From positions 1-64,000 of the forward strand of contig CAJTKG010000011.1 in assembly GCA_910576935.1 (NCBI GenBank): a stretch of DNA of 64,000 nt, in the 5' to 3' direction. The first letter of the stretch is position 1; every line of letters begins with the position of its first letter. The translations under genes and the position numbers were made by a program. The stretch comes from an uncultured Muribaculaceae bacterium (GTDB lineage Bacteria > Bacteroidota > Bacteroidia > Bacteroidales > Muribaculaceae). The notes beneath the pieces were generated by a model that saw only the letters and a program-made list of their open reading frames with translations, did not search any database and was not told the DNA's origin. This document shows positions 25,496 to 36,195 of this stretch, in pieces.

Positions 25496-26194
25496 TCAGC
25501 CGAATTTACTGATTTTACGCAGCATAGGTTCGTTGAGAATCTTGATGCGGCGTCCGTCAACGACTATGATTTTCTCGGTGACAAAGGTCGACAGAGTCCT
25601 TATGGCGTTTGATGTCGTCATGTTTGACAAGTTGGCGAGATCTTCGCGTGCCATATAAATTTTGAGAGTGGCGTTGTCATCTTCGTAGCCGTAGTGGTCG
25701 CGTAGGACGATGAGAGCTTCGGCGAGACGGCCTCTGATATGTTTCTGCGTGAGATTGACGATTTTTGTGTCAGAACCGCCAAGATCGTGAGAAAGCTGAC
25801 GGATGAAAAACCATGCCAGATCATTGTTTTTGGTTATAAGATCGTCGACAATTTTGAGTGGTATCGCACCCAACAACGACGATTCGAAAGCTGCAGCGCT
25901 TGAAACATAAAGTTCCTGGGCGAAATGCGCGCGGTAGCCGAAATACTGCACCGGTCTTATAAGGCGAAGAATCTGAACTCTGCCCCCAACGCCCTCTTTG
26001 GTCTTTTTTACTTTGCCCTTAAGCAGTACCCATAGATTCTCCGGCTCGTCGCCCTCGGCGTATATCAGCTGATTCTTTTTAAAGGAATGAACAGTCAGAT
26101 TGTCGGTAACCAGCCGTTTTTCCTCACTGCTGAGTATCGACCATATTGCCGCCATATCTTCATTTATGACTTTTTCGAGTGCTGCTTTTATCAT
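25496..26194 (-). CDS. Crp/Fnr family transcription regulator
   Basis: The 232-residue protein has a cyclic-nucleotide-binding fold (KNQLIYAEGDEPENLWVLLKGKVK, about 38-62) and a C-terminal winged helix (about 150-225, MAREDLANLSNMTTSNAIRTLS). It lacks the N-terminal Cys cluster of FNR, so it is not an obvious oxygen sensor; the ligand is unknown. It converges on menE with 9 bases between stop codons and has its own -7 box at 26226-26233. Confidence 0.9.
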   Translation of the reverse strand: MIKAALEKVINEDMAAIWSILSSEEKRLVTDNLTVHSFKKNQLIYAEGDEPENLWVLLKGKVKKTKEGVGGRVQILRLIRPVQYFGYRAHFAQELYVSSAAAFESSLLGAIPLKIVDDLITKNNDLAWFFIRQLSHDLGGSDTKIVNLTQKHIRGRLAEALIVLRDHYGYEDDNATLKIYMAREDLANLSNMTTSNAIRTLSTFVTEKIIVVDGRRIKILNEPMLRKISKFG

Positions 26195-26225
26195 ACAATG
26201 TCTAACAATGATGTTTTATAACATG

Positions 26226-26233
26226 CAAATTTA
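26226..26233 (-). promoter_or_regulatory. -7 box of the Crp/Fnr regulator
   Basis: CAAATTTA reads TAAATTTG on the minus strand, 31 bases before the start codon. Confidence 0.55.
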
Positions 26234-26297
26234 CGAAAAAAGGAGCTTGATAAAAATAAATTCGATTTATTTATAATTGTTTAACTTTATTGGCGGT

Positions 26298-27278
26298 TTA
26301 TCTGACATATGGAATGAACGCTTCATACCCTTCGTCGGCCATATGATTGAGGGGGATAAACCGAAGTGAGGCACTGTTAATGCAGTAGCGCAGGCCACCA
26401 CGGTCTATGGGACCGTCAATGAAGACATGACCGAGATGTGCGTCGCCGACGCGGCTGCGCACTTCGGTACGTTCCATGCCATGGGAACTGTCGTTTTTCA
26501 CTTTGACGACATCGGGACTGACAGGTCGCGTGAAGCTTGGCCATCCACATCCCGAATCGAATTTGTCGGTTGATAGAAAAAGCGGTTCGCCGGTGGTTAC
26601 GTCAACGTAGATGCCGGGACGTTTTTCGTCGAAATATTCGTTGCTAAACGGTGGTTCGGTTGCGTTTTGCTGCGTAACGGCATATTGTATGCGGTTGAGA
26701 CGATTGTGTAACTCACAGTCAGAAGGTCTGATATATTTATGTATATCAATATCGGCAGAAGTAGGGCGTCCTGCATTACGCGCAACATCAAAAAGTCGAG
26801 GATCGATGTGGCAGTATCCGCCCGGGTGCTTGTCGAGGTAATCCTGATGAAATTCTTCGGCCGTATAAAAGTTTACCAACGGTTTTATCTCCACGGCAAG
26901 CGGTCGCGAGAGACGGAGTGATTCTTTATCGAGTTCGGCGATGGCGGTATGTTGCTGAGCGGCTGTTGTATAGTAGATGCCGGTGCGATATTGGGTGCCG
27001 ACGTCGTTTCCCTGTCGATTGACCGATGTCGGGTCGATAGTCATCAGATAGAGACGGATGAGGTAGGTCAGGTCGATTTTTGTAGTGTCGTAGACTACTC
27101 TGACGCCCTCGACGGCCTGTGTCTGACCTGTGCAGACCTCTCGGTAGGAAGGTCGGGGGATAACACTGTTGGCATATCCGACTTCGGTATCTACCACGCC
27201 ATCGATCTGTTTAAAAAAATGCTCGGTTCCCCAGAAGCATCCTCCGGCAAAATAGATAGTATCGACTTTGTTGCTCAT
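26298..27278 (-). CDS. msrAB: Fused peptide methionine sulfoxide reductase MsrA-MsrB
   Basis: The protein repairs both stereoisomers of methionine sulfoxide. The MsrA domain (about 1-160) carries the catalytic [11 protein letters not shown]; the MsrB domain (about 185-326) carries [14 protein letters not shown] and the catalytic Cys in [14 protein letters not shown] see no CxxC zinc pairs in the MsrB part, so it is the zinc-free form. I use the ATG at 27278 (326 residues): an ATG 66 bases upstream would overlap the preceding gene and adds residues unlike the family. Confidence 0.94.
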   Translation of the reverse strand: MSNKVDTIYFAGGCFWGTEHFFKQIDGVVDTEVGYANSVIPRPSYREVCTGQTQAVEGVRVVYDTTKIDLTYLIRLYLMTIDPTSVNRQGNDVGTQYRTGIYYTTAAQQHTAIAELDKESLRLSRPLAVEIKPLVNFYTAEEFHQDYLDKHPGGYCHIDPRLFDVARNAGRPTSADIDIHKYIRPSDCELHNRLNRIQYAVTQQNATEPPFSNEYFDEKRPGIYVDVTTGEPLFLSTDKFDSGCGWPSFTRPVSPDVVKVKNDSSHGMERTEVRSRVGDAHLGHVFIDGPIDRGGLRYCINSASLRFIPLNHMADEGYEAFIPYVR

Positions 27279-27291
27279 TTTAATGTGAGGT

Positions 27292-27636
27292 TTAGAATAT
27301 ATAACTTGTCGCAATGCTCTCGATGGCCTTGGTGTCGGCTGCATATTTTTTGTTGCCGTCAGCCTTTATCATGCTTTTGACCGGATAGAAGTCGGGATTT
27401 CTGCCTGCCTGATAATCGGCATATTCTTCCGAGCGTTCGCCGTCAACACCGGCTTCGTCATCGACATTTTCATCCGAGACTTCAATCTCGGCGAGCATGT
27501 CGCTGCCGTTGACAATGGTCATTGACATCGTTGAAGGAACGATTCTCAATTGTGGATTGCTGTCGAAACTGTCAGCGTTGGCGATATAGCGGTTTATGAG
27601 TTCGACGATATGGGCTGTTAATTTTTCGTGTGTCAT
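27292..27636 (-). CDS. Acidic hypothetical protein upstream of msrAB
   Basis: A 114-residue soluble protein with an acidic middle (about 52-80, many Asp/Glu). It begins [18 protein letters not shown] and has no signal or membrane segment. It ends 13 bases before the chosen msrAB start and is probably in the same transcript. Family not recognised. Confidence 0.7.
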   Translation of the reverse strand: MTHEKLTAHIVELINRYIANADSFDSNPQLRIVPSTMSMTIVNGSDMLAEIEVSDENVDDEAGVDGERSEEYADYQAGRNPDFYPVKSMIKADGNKKYAADTKAIESIATSYIF

Positions 27637-27736
27637 ATTAATGAAATTTTGTTTAAGAAGATAACAACCTGCTTCGGCTCAAAGTTGAATATTGAGAAAA
27701 AATGAGCCAAATGAGCTGAGTTCCGTGAAAAAGGTT

Positions 27737-27744
27737 TATATTTG
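27737..27744 (+). promoter_or_regulatory. -7 box of the CreD-like pair
   Basis: TATATTTG matches the consensus and lies 52 bases before the first gene. Confidence 0.6.
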
Positions 27745-27796
27745 CGTCGGAGACAGAATGTTTGCTGTTTCGATTTCTTAAATCTAAAACCTCTCT

Positions 27797-28414
27797 ATGA
27801 CAATGGAAGAAATTAAAGTAAATTATGTCAGGCCGAAATATACGCTGAATTGGCTTGGTATGCATACGCTGTTTGTTATCGGTATCTCGATGGTGTTGGC
27901 TTTTATAACTGTCGGTTTCGATAATATGGCATGGTCGAGAACCCATGCCGGGCTTCTGACTGAAACCGGCTATAGGCTTGTCGGCCATACAATGGATTTC
28001 AGCTTTGCCGTGACTGCTATTACACTGGTTTCGATCATGATTGTCGAGTTAGCTTTCAGAAAAGCGATAAATTATTTTCAATACATCCTTATTGCCGTAG
28101 CTCTTACGGTGTTTTATCTGCTTTTGATGGCAATGACTGAAAAAATGCCATTCTGGGTGTCATATACTATTGTCTCCGCCATGACTATCGGACTTGTATC
28201 ATGGTTTTTGACAGGCATAATGGATAACAGGAAGGCCGGCCGTCTGGGTGCCATGGTTATATTGGTGGAATATGTGCTTATCTTCATGCTTATACAACTT
28301 GGTTCGATGGCTTTGCTCGTGGGCAGTTTGGCTATGTTTATATTGATAGCCGTGGCGATGTATTTTTCGCTGAAGTTGAAAATGGTCGATGATGAGCTCG
28401 TTTTGAAGAAATGA
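27797..28414 (+). CDS. Membrane protein resembling the CreD C-terminal domain
   Basis: The 205-residue protein has about six membrane helices and little else. From about residue 85 it runs parallel to the membrane domain of the next gene's CreD: QYILIAVALTVFYLLLMAMTE here against NYFLIGAALIMFYSLLLAFSE there, followed in both by a helix, a short basic loop with KAG or RAG, and ALLVGSLAMF / ALLLGSLILF. It lacks the large periplasmic domain. Its stop overlaps the creD start (ATGA), so the two are coupled and may form a complex. Function unknown. Confidence 0.8.
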   Translation: MTMEEIKVNYVRPKYTLNWLGMHTLFVIGISMVLAFITVGFDNMAWSRTHAGLLTETGYRLVGHTMDFSFAVTAITLVSIMIVELAFRKAINYFQYILIAVALTVFYLLLMAMTEKMPFWVSYTIVSAMTIGLVSWFLTGIMDNRKAGRLGAMVILVEYVLIFMLIQLGSMALLVGSLAMFILIAVAMYFSLKLKMVDDELVLKK

Positions 28415-29610
28415 TGGAGAATATTTTACCGCCGCCGTTCCCGGCCCGCAAGAAGCCGATGTCCTACGGAGTCAAGATTGTACTCTTGGGGCTGCAGGCG
28501 GGAGTGCTTATGTTGGGTGCATTGCTGATATGGCTGATGGCTTATTCACGTGATGAACGCAACAAAGATGTGGCCGATGAGATTGCTCGCGGGTGGGGTG
28601 GCAAAGTCATGATAAAAGGACCGGTCTTATTGCAGTGTCCCGATAGTGCCGGCTATGTCGTCCCCGTGCAGTTTGACTGCGATGCTGAAGTCGAGTCAAA
28701 GTCGTTGCATAGAAGCATATATGAGGCGGAGGTCTTTGATGCCCGTATTTCTATGTCAGGCACATTCCTGAGAGAAGATGTTTCGACATCGGGCGATTAC
28801 CTACTAATACAGATCGCTGTCGAGACAAAACAGGTGTCTGATTTTTCGGCGCTGAAATTTGGTGGAAAGATTTTTGAATGGGCAAAATCAGACAGTTGTC
28901 TCTATGCTTTTGTCAATTTCTCCGAAATGCCCGATAAAATTGATTTTTCTACCGGATTCAATGTGCGCGGATCATCGTCGCTTTTTATAAAGCAAATAGG
29001 GTGTGAATCGTCTGTCACGATCGACGGCGAAGCTGCCAATCCGTCGTTCAAAGGCGGTAGCCTGCCTGTTCACCGCATGGTCAGAGACAAGACGTTTACA
29101 GCCCGATGGGAGAGTAGTCTCACACCGGCCGGCATCACATATGAAGACGATTCGGGCGCTGTGGGAACAAAATTCCTTGTCGGGGTCGACCGCTACCAAA
29201 AGGTTGTGCGATCGCTCAAATATGCTTTCATAATAATATTTCTGACATATGTCAGTGTGCTTTTTACTGAAATATTAATGAAACGCAATATACCGCTGCT
29301 CAATTATTTCCTGATAGGCGCTGCGCTGATTATGTTTTACTCGCTGCTTTTGGCTTTCTCCGAACATATGTCATTCGGGATGGCATATCTGATAGGAGCG
29401 GCGATGACCGTGGCTCTGATCTCAGGCTATATGTGGCGTATGCTCGGTTCGCGACGTGCCGGAATCATCAACGGGCTTATACTTATGTCGCTTTATCTGG
29501 GTTGTTTTATCCTGCTGACGATATCGACCTATGCATTGCTCCTCGGCAGTCTGATACTTTTCTGTGCAGTTGCTGCGATGATGTATGGCTCTCTTCAGAT
29601 AAAGCACTGA
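28411..29610 (+). CDS. creD: CreD family inner-membrane protein
   Basis: The 399-residue protein has one N-terminal membrane helix (about 22-45), the CreD signature (SRDERNKDVADEIARGWGGKVMIKGP shortened here to its family pattern of a WGG motif followed by a GPVL strand), a periplasmic domain (about 60-265) and four or five C-terminal helices. CreD proteins are linked in other bacteria to envelope integrity and colicin tolerance. No creBC sensor-regulator pair is nearby. Confidence 0.88.
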   Translation: MMENILPPPFPARKKPMSYGVKIVLLGLQAGVLMLGALLIWLMAYSRDERNKDVADEIARGWGGKVMIKGPVLLQCPDSAGYVVPVQFDCDAEVESKSLHRSIYEAEVFDARISMSGTFLREDVSTSGDYLLIQIAVETKQVSDFSALKFGGKIFEWAKSDSCLYAFVNFSEMPDKIDFSTGFNVRGSSSLFIKQIGCESSVTIDGEAANPSFKGGSLPVHRMVRDKTFTARWESSLTPAGITYEDDSGAVGTKFLVGVDRYQKVVRSLKYAFIIIFLTYVSVLFTEILMKRNIPLLNYFLIGAALIMFYSLLLAFSEHMSFGMAYLIGAAMTVALISGYMWRMLGSRRAGIINGLILMSLYLGCFILLTISTYALLLGSLILFCAVAAMMYGSLQIKH

Positions 29611-29619
29611 TAATAATGG

Positions 29620-29988
29620 CTATAAGTTTTTGTCTGTGTCGGCCGAGAGCGGCATTTCGGGTAGATCGATTTTGATGCCTTTGCGGTTATATTCCTCCTT
29701 GATGATATAGTTGGTGTAATCGAGCTCCTGTTTCACGCGCTCATAATATTTTTCGGGGATGTCAAGCTCCAGAGCCTCGTTCAGATTGATTGAAAGCTTG
29801 AAGGCCGAATCTTCGAGGGTGATGTACGGTGTGATTTTTGTCACTGCTTCGCGATAGATCGCTATCTCGTCGTCAGGAAGCCGCTCGGGAGGCATCGGCT
29901 TTGACGGCGAACACGCGCAGAGACAGTTCGACAGACCGATCGCTGTAATAAGAAGTGCTTTTGTAAAAAAAGATTTTGAAGTCATCAT
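29620..29988 (-). CDS. Small putative lipoprotein
   Basis: From the ATG at 29988 (MMTSKSFFTKALLITAIGL) the product has a hydrophobic signal ending LCAC, a lipobox, giving a mature protein of about 95 residues with charged helices. A start further upstream would run into the preceding gene and add a basic stretch before the signal. It follows the CarboxypepD_reg-like gene after 14 bases and is probably its partner in one transcript. Family not recognised. Confidence 0.72.
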   Translation of the reverse strand: MMTSKSFFTKALLITAIGLSNCLCACSPSKPMPPERLPDDEIAIYREAVTKITPYITLEDSAFKLSINLNEALELDIPEKYYERVKQELDYTNYIIKEEYNRKGIKIDLPEMPLSADTDKNL

Positions 29989-30002
29989 TTTAGTTATAGT
30001 TT

Positions 30003-31283
30003 TTATTTCTTTTTCTTTTTTATATCGTCGGTGAATTCTTTCCATCGCCGATTGAGGTTACGACGATGACGGATGCTGCTGATGCCTGTTATTGTTTTGA
30101 TAAGCTGTAGTGCACGTTGCCCGAAATTTTGCTTTGAAATGTGTCGTCCCGCAAGACGCTTGTCAGGCGTAAGAGCCAGTCTGACCATATCATGATCTAA
30201 AGTGTTCACACGGTCGACAAGCAGTTGTATGTCGGGCTGAAGTTCGGGAGCGTCAGGCGGCTCGAAGATGGGGATTTCGTCTGTGCCCGAACTGCGGTTT
30301 TCCCATTTTTTCGCCTCCTTGACAGTGACAAACTCTTTGTCGAGTATATATACCTCAGCATAAGTGCTGACAAAAAACGGTTCGTCGCGGCGGTTGAACA
30401 TAAACATCTTGTGTCCGCGGCCGTTTGACTCTATGTTGAGCGAATACCCCGTCAGGTCAACCGGCAGAATCGAGTCACCGTCGATGTTGTTGTAGTTGAA
30501 GCGGACGCTGAAACGCTCGAAATCGACATTGTTGCGAAAGAAATTCTCAAGATTGGGTACCCATTTGCGACTTGTCGTATCAGCCAGTACGTCTATGTCA
30601 AGAGTCAGACGCTCATTGATTCTATTCCATATTTCGGTGGCACTGTAGCGCCCCGGGACGGTGTCGATGCCGCACTCCCGGTTGCGAAGTGCCTGCGGTA
30701 TTTCTGTCGGTGACACTACGCCCACCCAGTCGGCCCAAGAGAAATGGTGGTTGCAGCGATTGCTGACGCTATCGAGACCTTGAAGATTTGTATAGCGGTA
30801 ATATGATTTTGATGTCAGTACTCGTGGTGTCCGCCATCCTTTGAATTTCATTTTTTTATCGGACGGCAGCATGAAGTCGACCATCTTCTCGCGGAATAGA
30901 AACACGGTGTCGGTATAGGTTGTCAGCGTCGAATATTCCCTGACATAAGCCAATAGATGCAGAACGGAATGTTTGCGCGACTCGACGACAAATTCGGGCA
31001 ACTCTCTGATGCTTTCCTTCAAAAAAATGGTATCTGCGCCGGTTGCCGATATGGTATGTTCGACATAACCCAGATAGCGGATTGTAATAGGGTAGTCGGC
31101 ATCGGCAATGGATGGCGTCGTCCCGTCAAACCGGCTTACGCCGGCAGCAATTCCTTGCCGGTTGAATATCGATGCGTTGGGAAGTGGTAGTCTTGAGGCT
31201 GAGTCGGCTACGACATGTCGTCGGCCCTCCGAATCAAAGATAAAGAGCACTGTCATCAAAACTAAAAGCGAAATCCGCTGCAT
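30003..31283 (-). CDS. Secreted protein with CarboxypepD_reg-like domain
   Basis: The 426-residue product begins with a signal-like hydrophobic segment (about 1-17). It then has a short beta-sandwich domain of the CarboxypepD_reg-like type (DSASRLPLPNASIFNRQG to ITIRYLGYVEHTI, about 25-80) like those that open many Bacteroidetes envelope proteins. The rest, to a basic tail of Lys, is of unknown fold. It is not a TonB-dependent receptor: no plug or barrel is seen. Promoter at 31331-31360. Confidence 0.75.
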   Translation of the reverse strand: MQRISLLVLMTVLFIFDSEGRRHVVADSASRLPLPNASIFNRQGIAAGVSRFDGTTPSIADADYPITIRYLGYVEHTISATGADTIFLKESIRELPEFVVESRKHSVLHLLAYVREYSTLTTYTDTVFLFREKMVDFMLPSDKKMKFKGWRTPRVLTSKSYYRYTNLQGLDSVSNRCNHHFSWADWVGVVSPTEIPQALRNRECGIDTVPGRYSATEIWNRINERLTLDIDVLADTTSRKWVPNLENFFRNNVDFERFSVRFNYNNIDGDSILPVDLTGYSLNIESNGRGHKMFMFNRRDEPFFVSTYAEVYILDKEFVTVKEAKKWENRSSGTDEIPIFEPPDAPELQPDIQLLVDRVNTLDHDMVRLALTPDKRLAGRHISKQNFGQRALQLIKTITGISSIRHRRNLNRRWKEFTDDIKKKKK

Positions 31284-31330
31284 AACCGTTTTTGAGATAG
31301 ATTGTAGCTAAACACATGTGATTGTTGAGG

Positions 31331-31360
31331 CAAAGATAGTGTTTTTGCCTGTATCTCAAA
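31331..31360 (-). promoter_or_regulatory. Promoter of the 30003-31283 gene
   Basis: Minus-strand TTTG (31357-31360), 18 bases, then TATCTTTG (31331-31338), 47 bases before the start codon. Confidence 0.65.
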
Positions 31361-31399
31361 ACCTTTTAACAAAACTTTACCCTTATGTCCACGTTTGGG

Positions 31400-31516
31400 T
31401 CAAGTGTGACTTTTTTTCTTGCGGTTGTTATATTTCCTGTAAGCGCGGCCACCGATGACACCTCCGATAATTGCCGCGACAACCGGTATAAAAAGAATGT
31501 AAACAGGTATGCTCAT
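31400..31516 (-). CDS. 38-residue single-span membrane protein
   Basis: ATG at 31516 opens a 38-codon frame, MSIPVYILFIPVVAAIIGGV onward, ending in a basic tail RAYRKYNNRKKKSHT. Residues 3-22 form one membrane helix with a GG motif; positive-inside topology puts the tail in the cytoplasm. A consensus -7 box lies 33 bases upstream, which supports expression. Similar short Gly-rich one-helix proteins occur widely; I cannot assign a role. Confidence 0.6.
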   Translation of the reverse strand: MSIPVYILFIPVVAAIIGGVIGGRAYRKYNNRKKKSHT

Positions 31517-31549
31517 ATCGTCGTTTGAATAATGCTGTTATTTGATACG

Positions 31550-31557
31550 CAAAGATA
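31550..31557 (-). promoter_or_regulatory. -7 box of the 38-residue gene
   Basis: CAAAGATA reads TATCTTTG on the minus strand, 33 bases before the start at 31516. It is divergent from the plus-strand -7 box at 31611. Confidence 0.55.
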
Positions 31558-31610
31558 CTTATTTTACGTTTTTTTCAGCGTAAAACACCAGATTTCTCGC
31601 AGATTATCAT

Positions 31611-31618
31611 TAGCTTTG
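31611..31618 (+). promoter_or_regulatory. -7 box of the 31676 gene
   Basis: TAGCTTTG fits the consensus, 57 bases before the ATG. Confidence 0.6.
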
Positions 31619-31619
31619 C

Positions 31620-31649
31620 AATATTGGAGGCAATCTACTCTCCAATATT
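31620..31649 (+). repeat. 10-bp hairpin at the expected 5' end of the transcript
   Basis: aatattggag (31620-31629) and ctccaatatt (31640-31649) are perfect complements around a 10-base loop. The hairpin begins just after the -7 box, so it would form the very 5' end of the mRNA and could stabilise it or be an operator. Confidence 0.6.
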
Positions 31650-31675
31650 TTATCAACCTCGTAATCTCCGCGTAT

Positions 31676-32683
31676 ATGAAGAAAATATTGATTTGGGTTC
31701 TGTCGTTACTTGCTATCGCCGGCAGCATGGCAGCACAGGGTGAGTCGAATCCGATGCAGGAAAATCCTGCGCAGAATGATTCCACAATTGATGTTATCGG
31801 TTGGTTCAACAAATACGATACTCTTACATATTGGATTCATGAAACTATGTGGCGGATTAGCGATACCGACACCGTGCGGACCGGGCTTGTAGCTACTAAA
31901 GTACGCATAAATGTCGTTGATTCCACCGCCAACGGTTATAAGATGGATTATACCTTTTTGGAATTTCCTACCGACACTATTGCATCTACACCTCTCGCCG
32001 ATTTCCAAAACAAGATAACAGCAAAACTCGGCCAAAAAATCGTTGGTACTACTATCCGGTTTGAAACAGACGAATACGGCAAGATTACCAAATACAACAA
32101 TTTGGACCAAATTAAGAAACAAGCCAAATCCCTTTTCAAACAGGCGATAAATGATTTCTCGAAGCTCCCGGAAATACAGGGGTTAAAAGATATGGGGCTT
32201 GATATAAAAGATTACACAAAAAATGTAGACTCCGACAAACTTGTTGACGGCTATCTCGCCGAACTCAAAATACTTTTTATGAATCATGGTCTCTCAATGC
32301 AAATCGGCGAGAATACCGAACATGAAGATGCGACAGATACGCAGTTTGAAAACACTACATATAGCTCGGTTTATAGGGATAACGAAGATGGTGCGTATCA
32401 TGTTATTTGCGATGTTACAAGCATTCTTCCCCAAGACGAGTTAAAAGCCATAGTAGGAGGTATTGTAGAATATATGTCTAATGACAGCATTACGGAGAAT
32501 TTCAACGAAAACTTTGATTCACAAGTTAAGACCGACGGTACTTTTGAAGACTATCTTAAAATAGATTACATGCCATGCGGTTGGCCATATTATGTTGTAA
32601 GACAAAAATCTACAATGATAGGAAACCGAGGTAAATTACAGCAGACCGTAATCTCGCTTGACTCATATACTCTCGCTCAATAA
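31676..32683 (+). CDS. Secreted hypothetical protein
   Basis: From the ATG at 31676 the product has 335 residues with a clean signal peptide (MKKILIWVLSLLAIAGSMAA, cleavage after AAQ or nearby). The frame is open for 48 more codons upstream, but the promoter and hairpin lie there. The mature part is acidic with repeated DST/DSD motifs and one long helix-forming stretch (about 145-205); it may resemble the Bacteroidetes DUF-type periplasmic proteins, but I do not recognise it. Confidence 0.78.
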   Translation: MKKILIWVLSLLAIAGSMAAQGESNPMQENPAQNDSTIDVIGWFNKYDTLTYWIHETMWRISDTDTVRTGLVATKVRINVVDSTANGYKMDYTFLEFPTDTIASTPLADFQNKITAKLGQKIVGTTIRFETDEYGKITKYNNLDQIKKQAKSLFKQAINDFSKLPEIQGLKDMGLDIKDYTKNVDSDKLVDGYLAELKILFMNHGLSMQIGENTEHEDATDTQFENTTYSSVYRDNEDGAYHVICDVTSILPQDELKAIVGGIVEYMSNDSITENFNENFDSQVKTDGTFEDYLKIDYMPCGWPYYVVRQKSTMIGNRGKLQQTVISLDSYTLAQ

Positions 32684-32899
32684 AAATCCACGTACAGCAC
32701 TACCACACGCCCCGACACTTCAATTTTGAAAACACGAGGGCTAATCTTTAAGGTTAATTGAACTTCGTAAAACCGCCTCGGTTGTATTTTTCGGATAGGA
32801 TAACAATTCAAAGCGCAATCTTTCACGGATGACCAACGGCGAATTTTTTTCATTTTGTAATTTTTTCGATAGATGTGCGTCAAATAAAATAAAAACATC

Positions 32900-33133
32900 A
32901 TGGCCGCCAGCAATCGTGTAAAACGCAATATATCGTTCGCACTCACTGTTTTAGGGTGTATCATTATCATAGCCCGAATAATTGACCCGATTATGAGTCA
33001 TATGATAACCGGTTGGAATCTGTTTGAAATCCTTGGTGCAACCGTTATAACTTATTGTATGTTCAACAATTTCAACATCTATCGCAAACGAGTTAATGAC
33101 AGCATAATGTTCGGCCGAAGACAACACCGATAA
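32900..33133 (+). CDS. Small two-helix membrane protein
   Basis: A 77-residue protein with two hydrophobic segments (about 10-30 and 40-57) and a basic C-terminal tail RKRVNDSIMFGRRQHR. It stands alone between the secreted protein and ppdK. The 216 bases before it hold no clear gene: the minus-strand frame there is discussed among the rejected items. Function unknown. Confidence 0.6.
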   Translation: MAASNRVKRNISFALTVLGCIIIIARIIDPIMSHMITGWNLFEILGATVITYCMFNNFNIYRKRVNDSIMFGRRQHR

Positions 33134-33153
33134 TAAGTCCGCATTTTTCATCA

Positions 33154-33187
33154 AAAGAGGCATCCCCGCGATTGAGGATGCCTCTTT
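33154..33187. terminator. Hairpin between convergent genes
   Basis: A 12-bp stem aaagaggcatcc / ggatgcctcttt (33154-33165 / 33176-33187) with A/T ends lies between the 32900 gene and ppdK. T tracts are short on both sides, so strength is uncertain. Confidence 0.6.
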
Positions 33188-33232
33188 AAGTTATTGGATA
33201 TTAGCCGTGAGGCTAATTATATTGGCTGAAGA

Positions 33233-35947
<2,715 letters not shown>

Positions 35948-36031
35948 TTGATCTTTATTTTGATTTATTTGAAAAATAGAATATCTATTTGTGTTTTCGT
36001 TTGTTAGTCGTTTTGTAAAACATTTGGTTTG

Positions 36032-36039
36032 CAAATTTA
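36032..36039 (-). promoter_or_regulatory. -7 box of ppdK
   Basis: CAAATTTA reads TAAATTTG on the minus strand, about 85 bases before the start. Confidence 0.55.
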
Positions 36040-36165
36040 AAATAATTCGGCGGATTAATAAAACAATATGTAAAAAAATCACATCTTAAAACCTTAATTA
36101 AGTCTTGGCAACAGGGAGGTCGGTTGGTTCTCGATGTTTTTTATGGGATTTTGAGTTAAATGATG

Positions 36166-36173
36166 TAATTTTG
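36166..36173 (+). promoter_or_regulatory. -7 box of rlmD
   Basis: TAATTTTG fits the consensus, 22 bases before the ATG. Confidence 0.65.
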
Positions 36174-36195
36174 CCGAAAATTTATTTTTATAATA

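Noticed and set aside
32677..32970. 97-codon minus-strand frame (internal start at 32853)
   Set aside because: Overlaps the plus-strand 32900 gene, has no promoter or neighbour, and a composition typical of chance frames. The 58-codon internal version is not excluded but unsupported.
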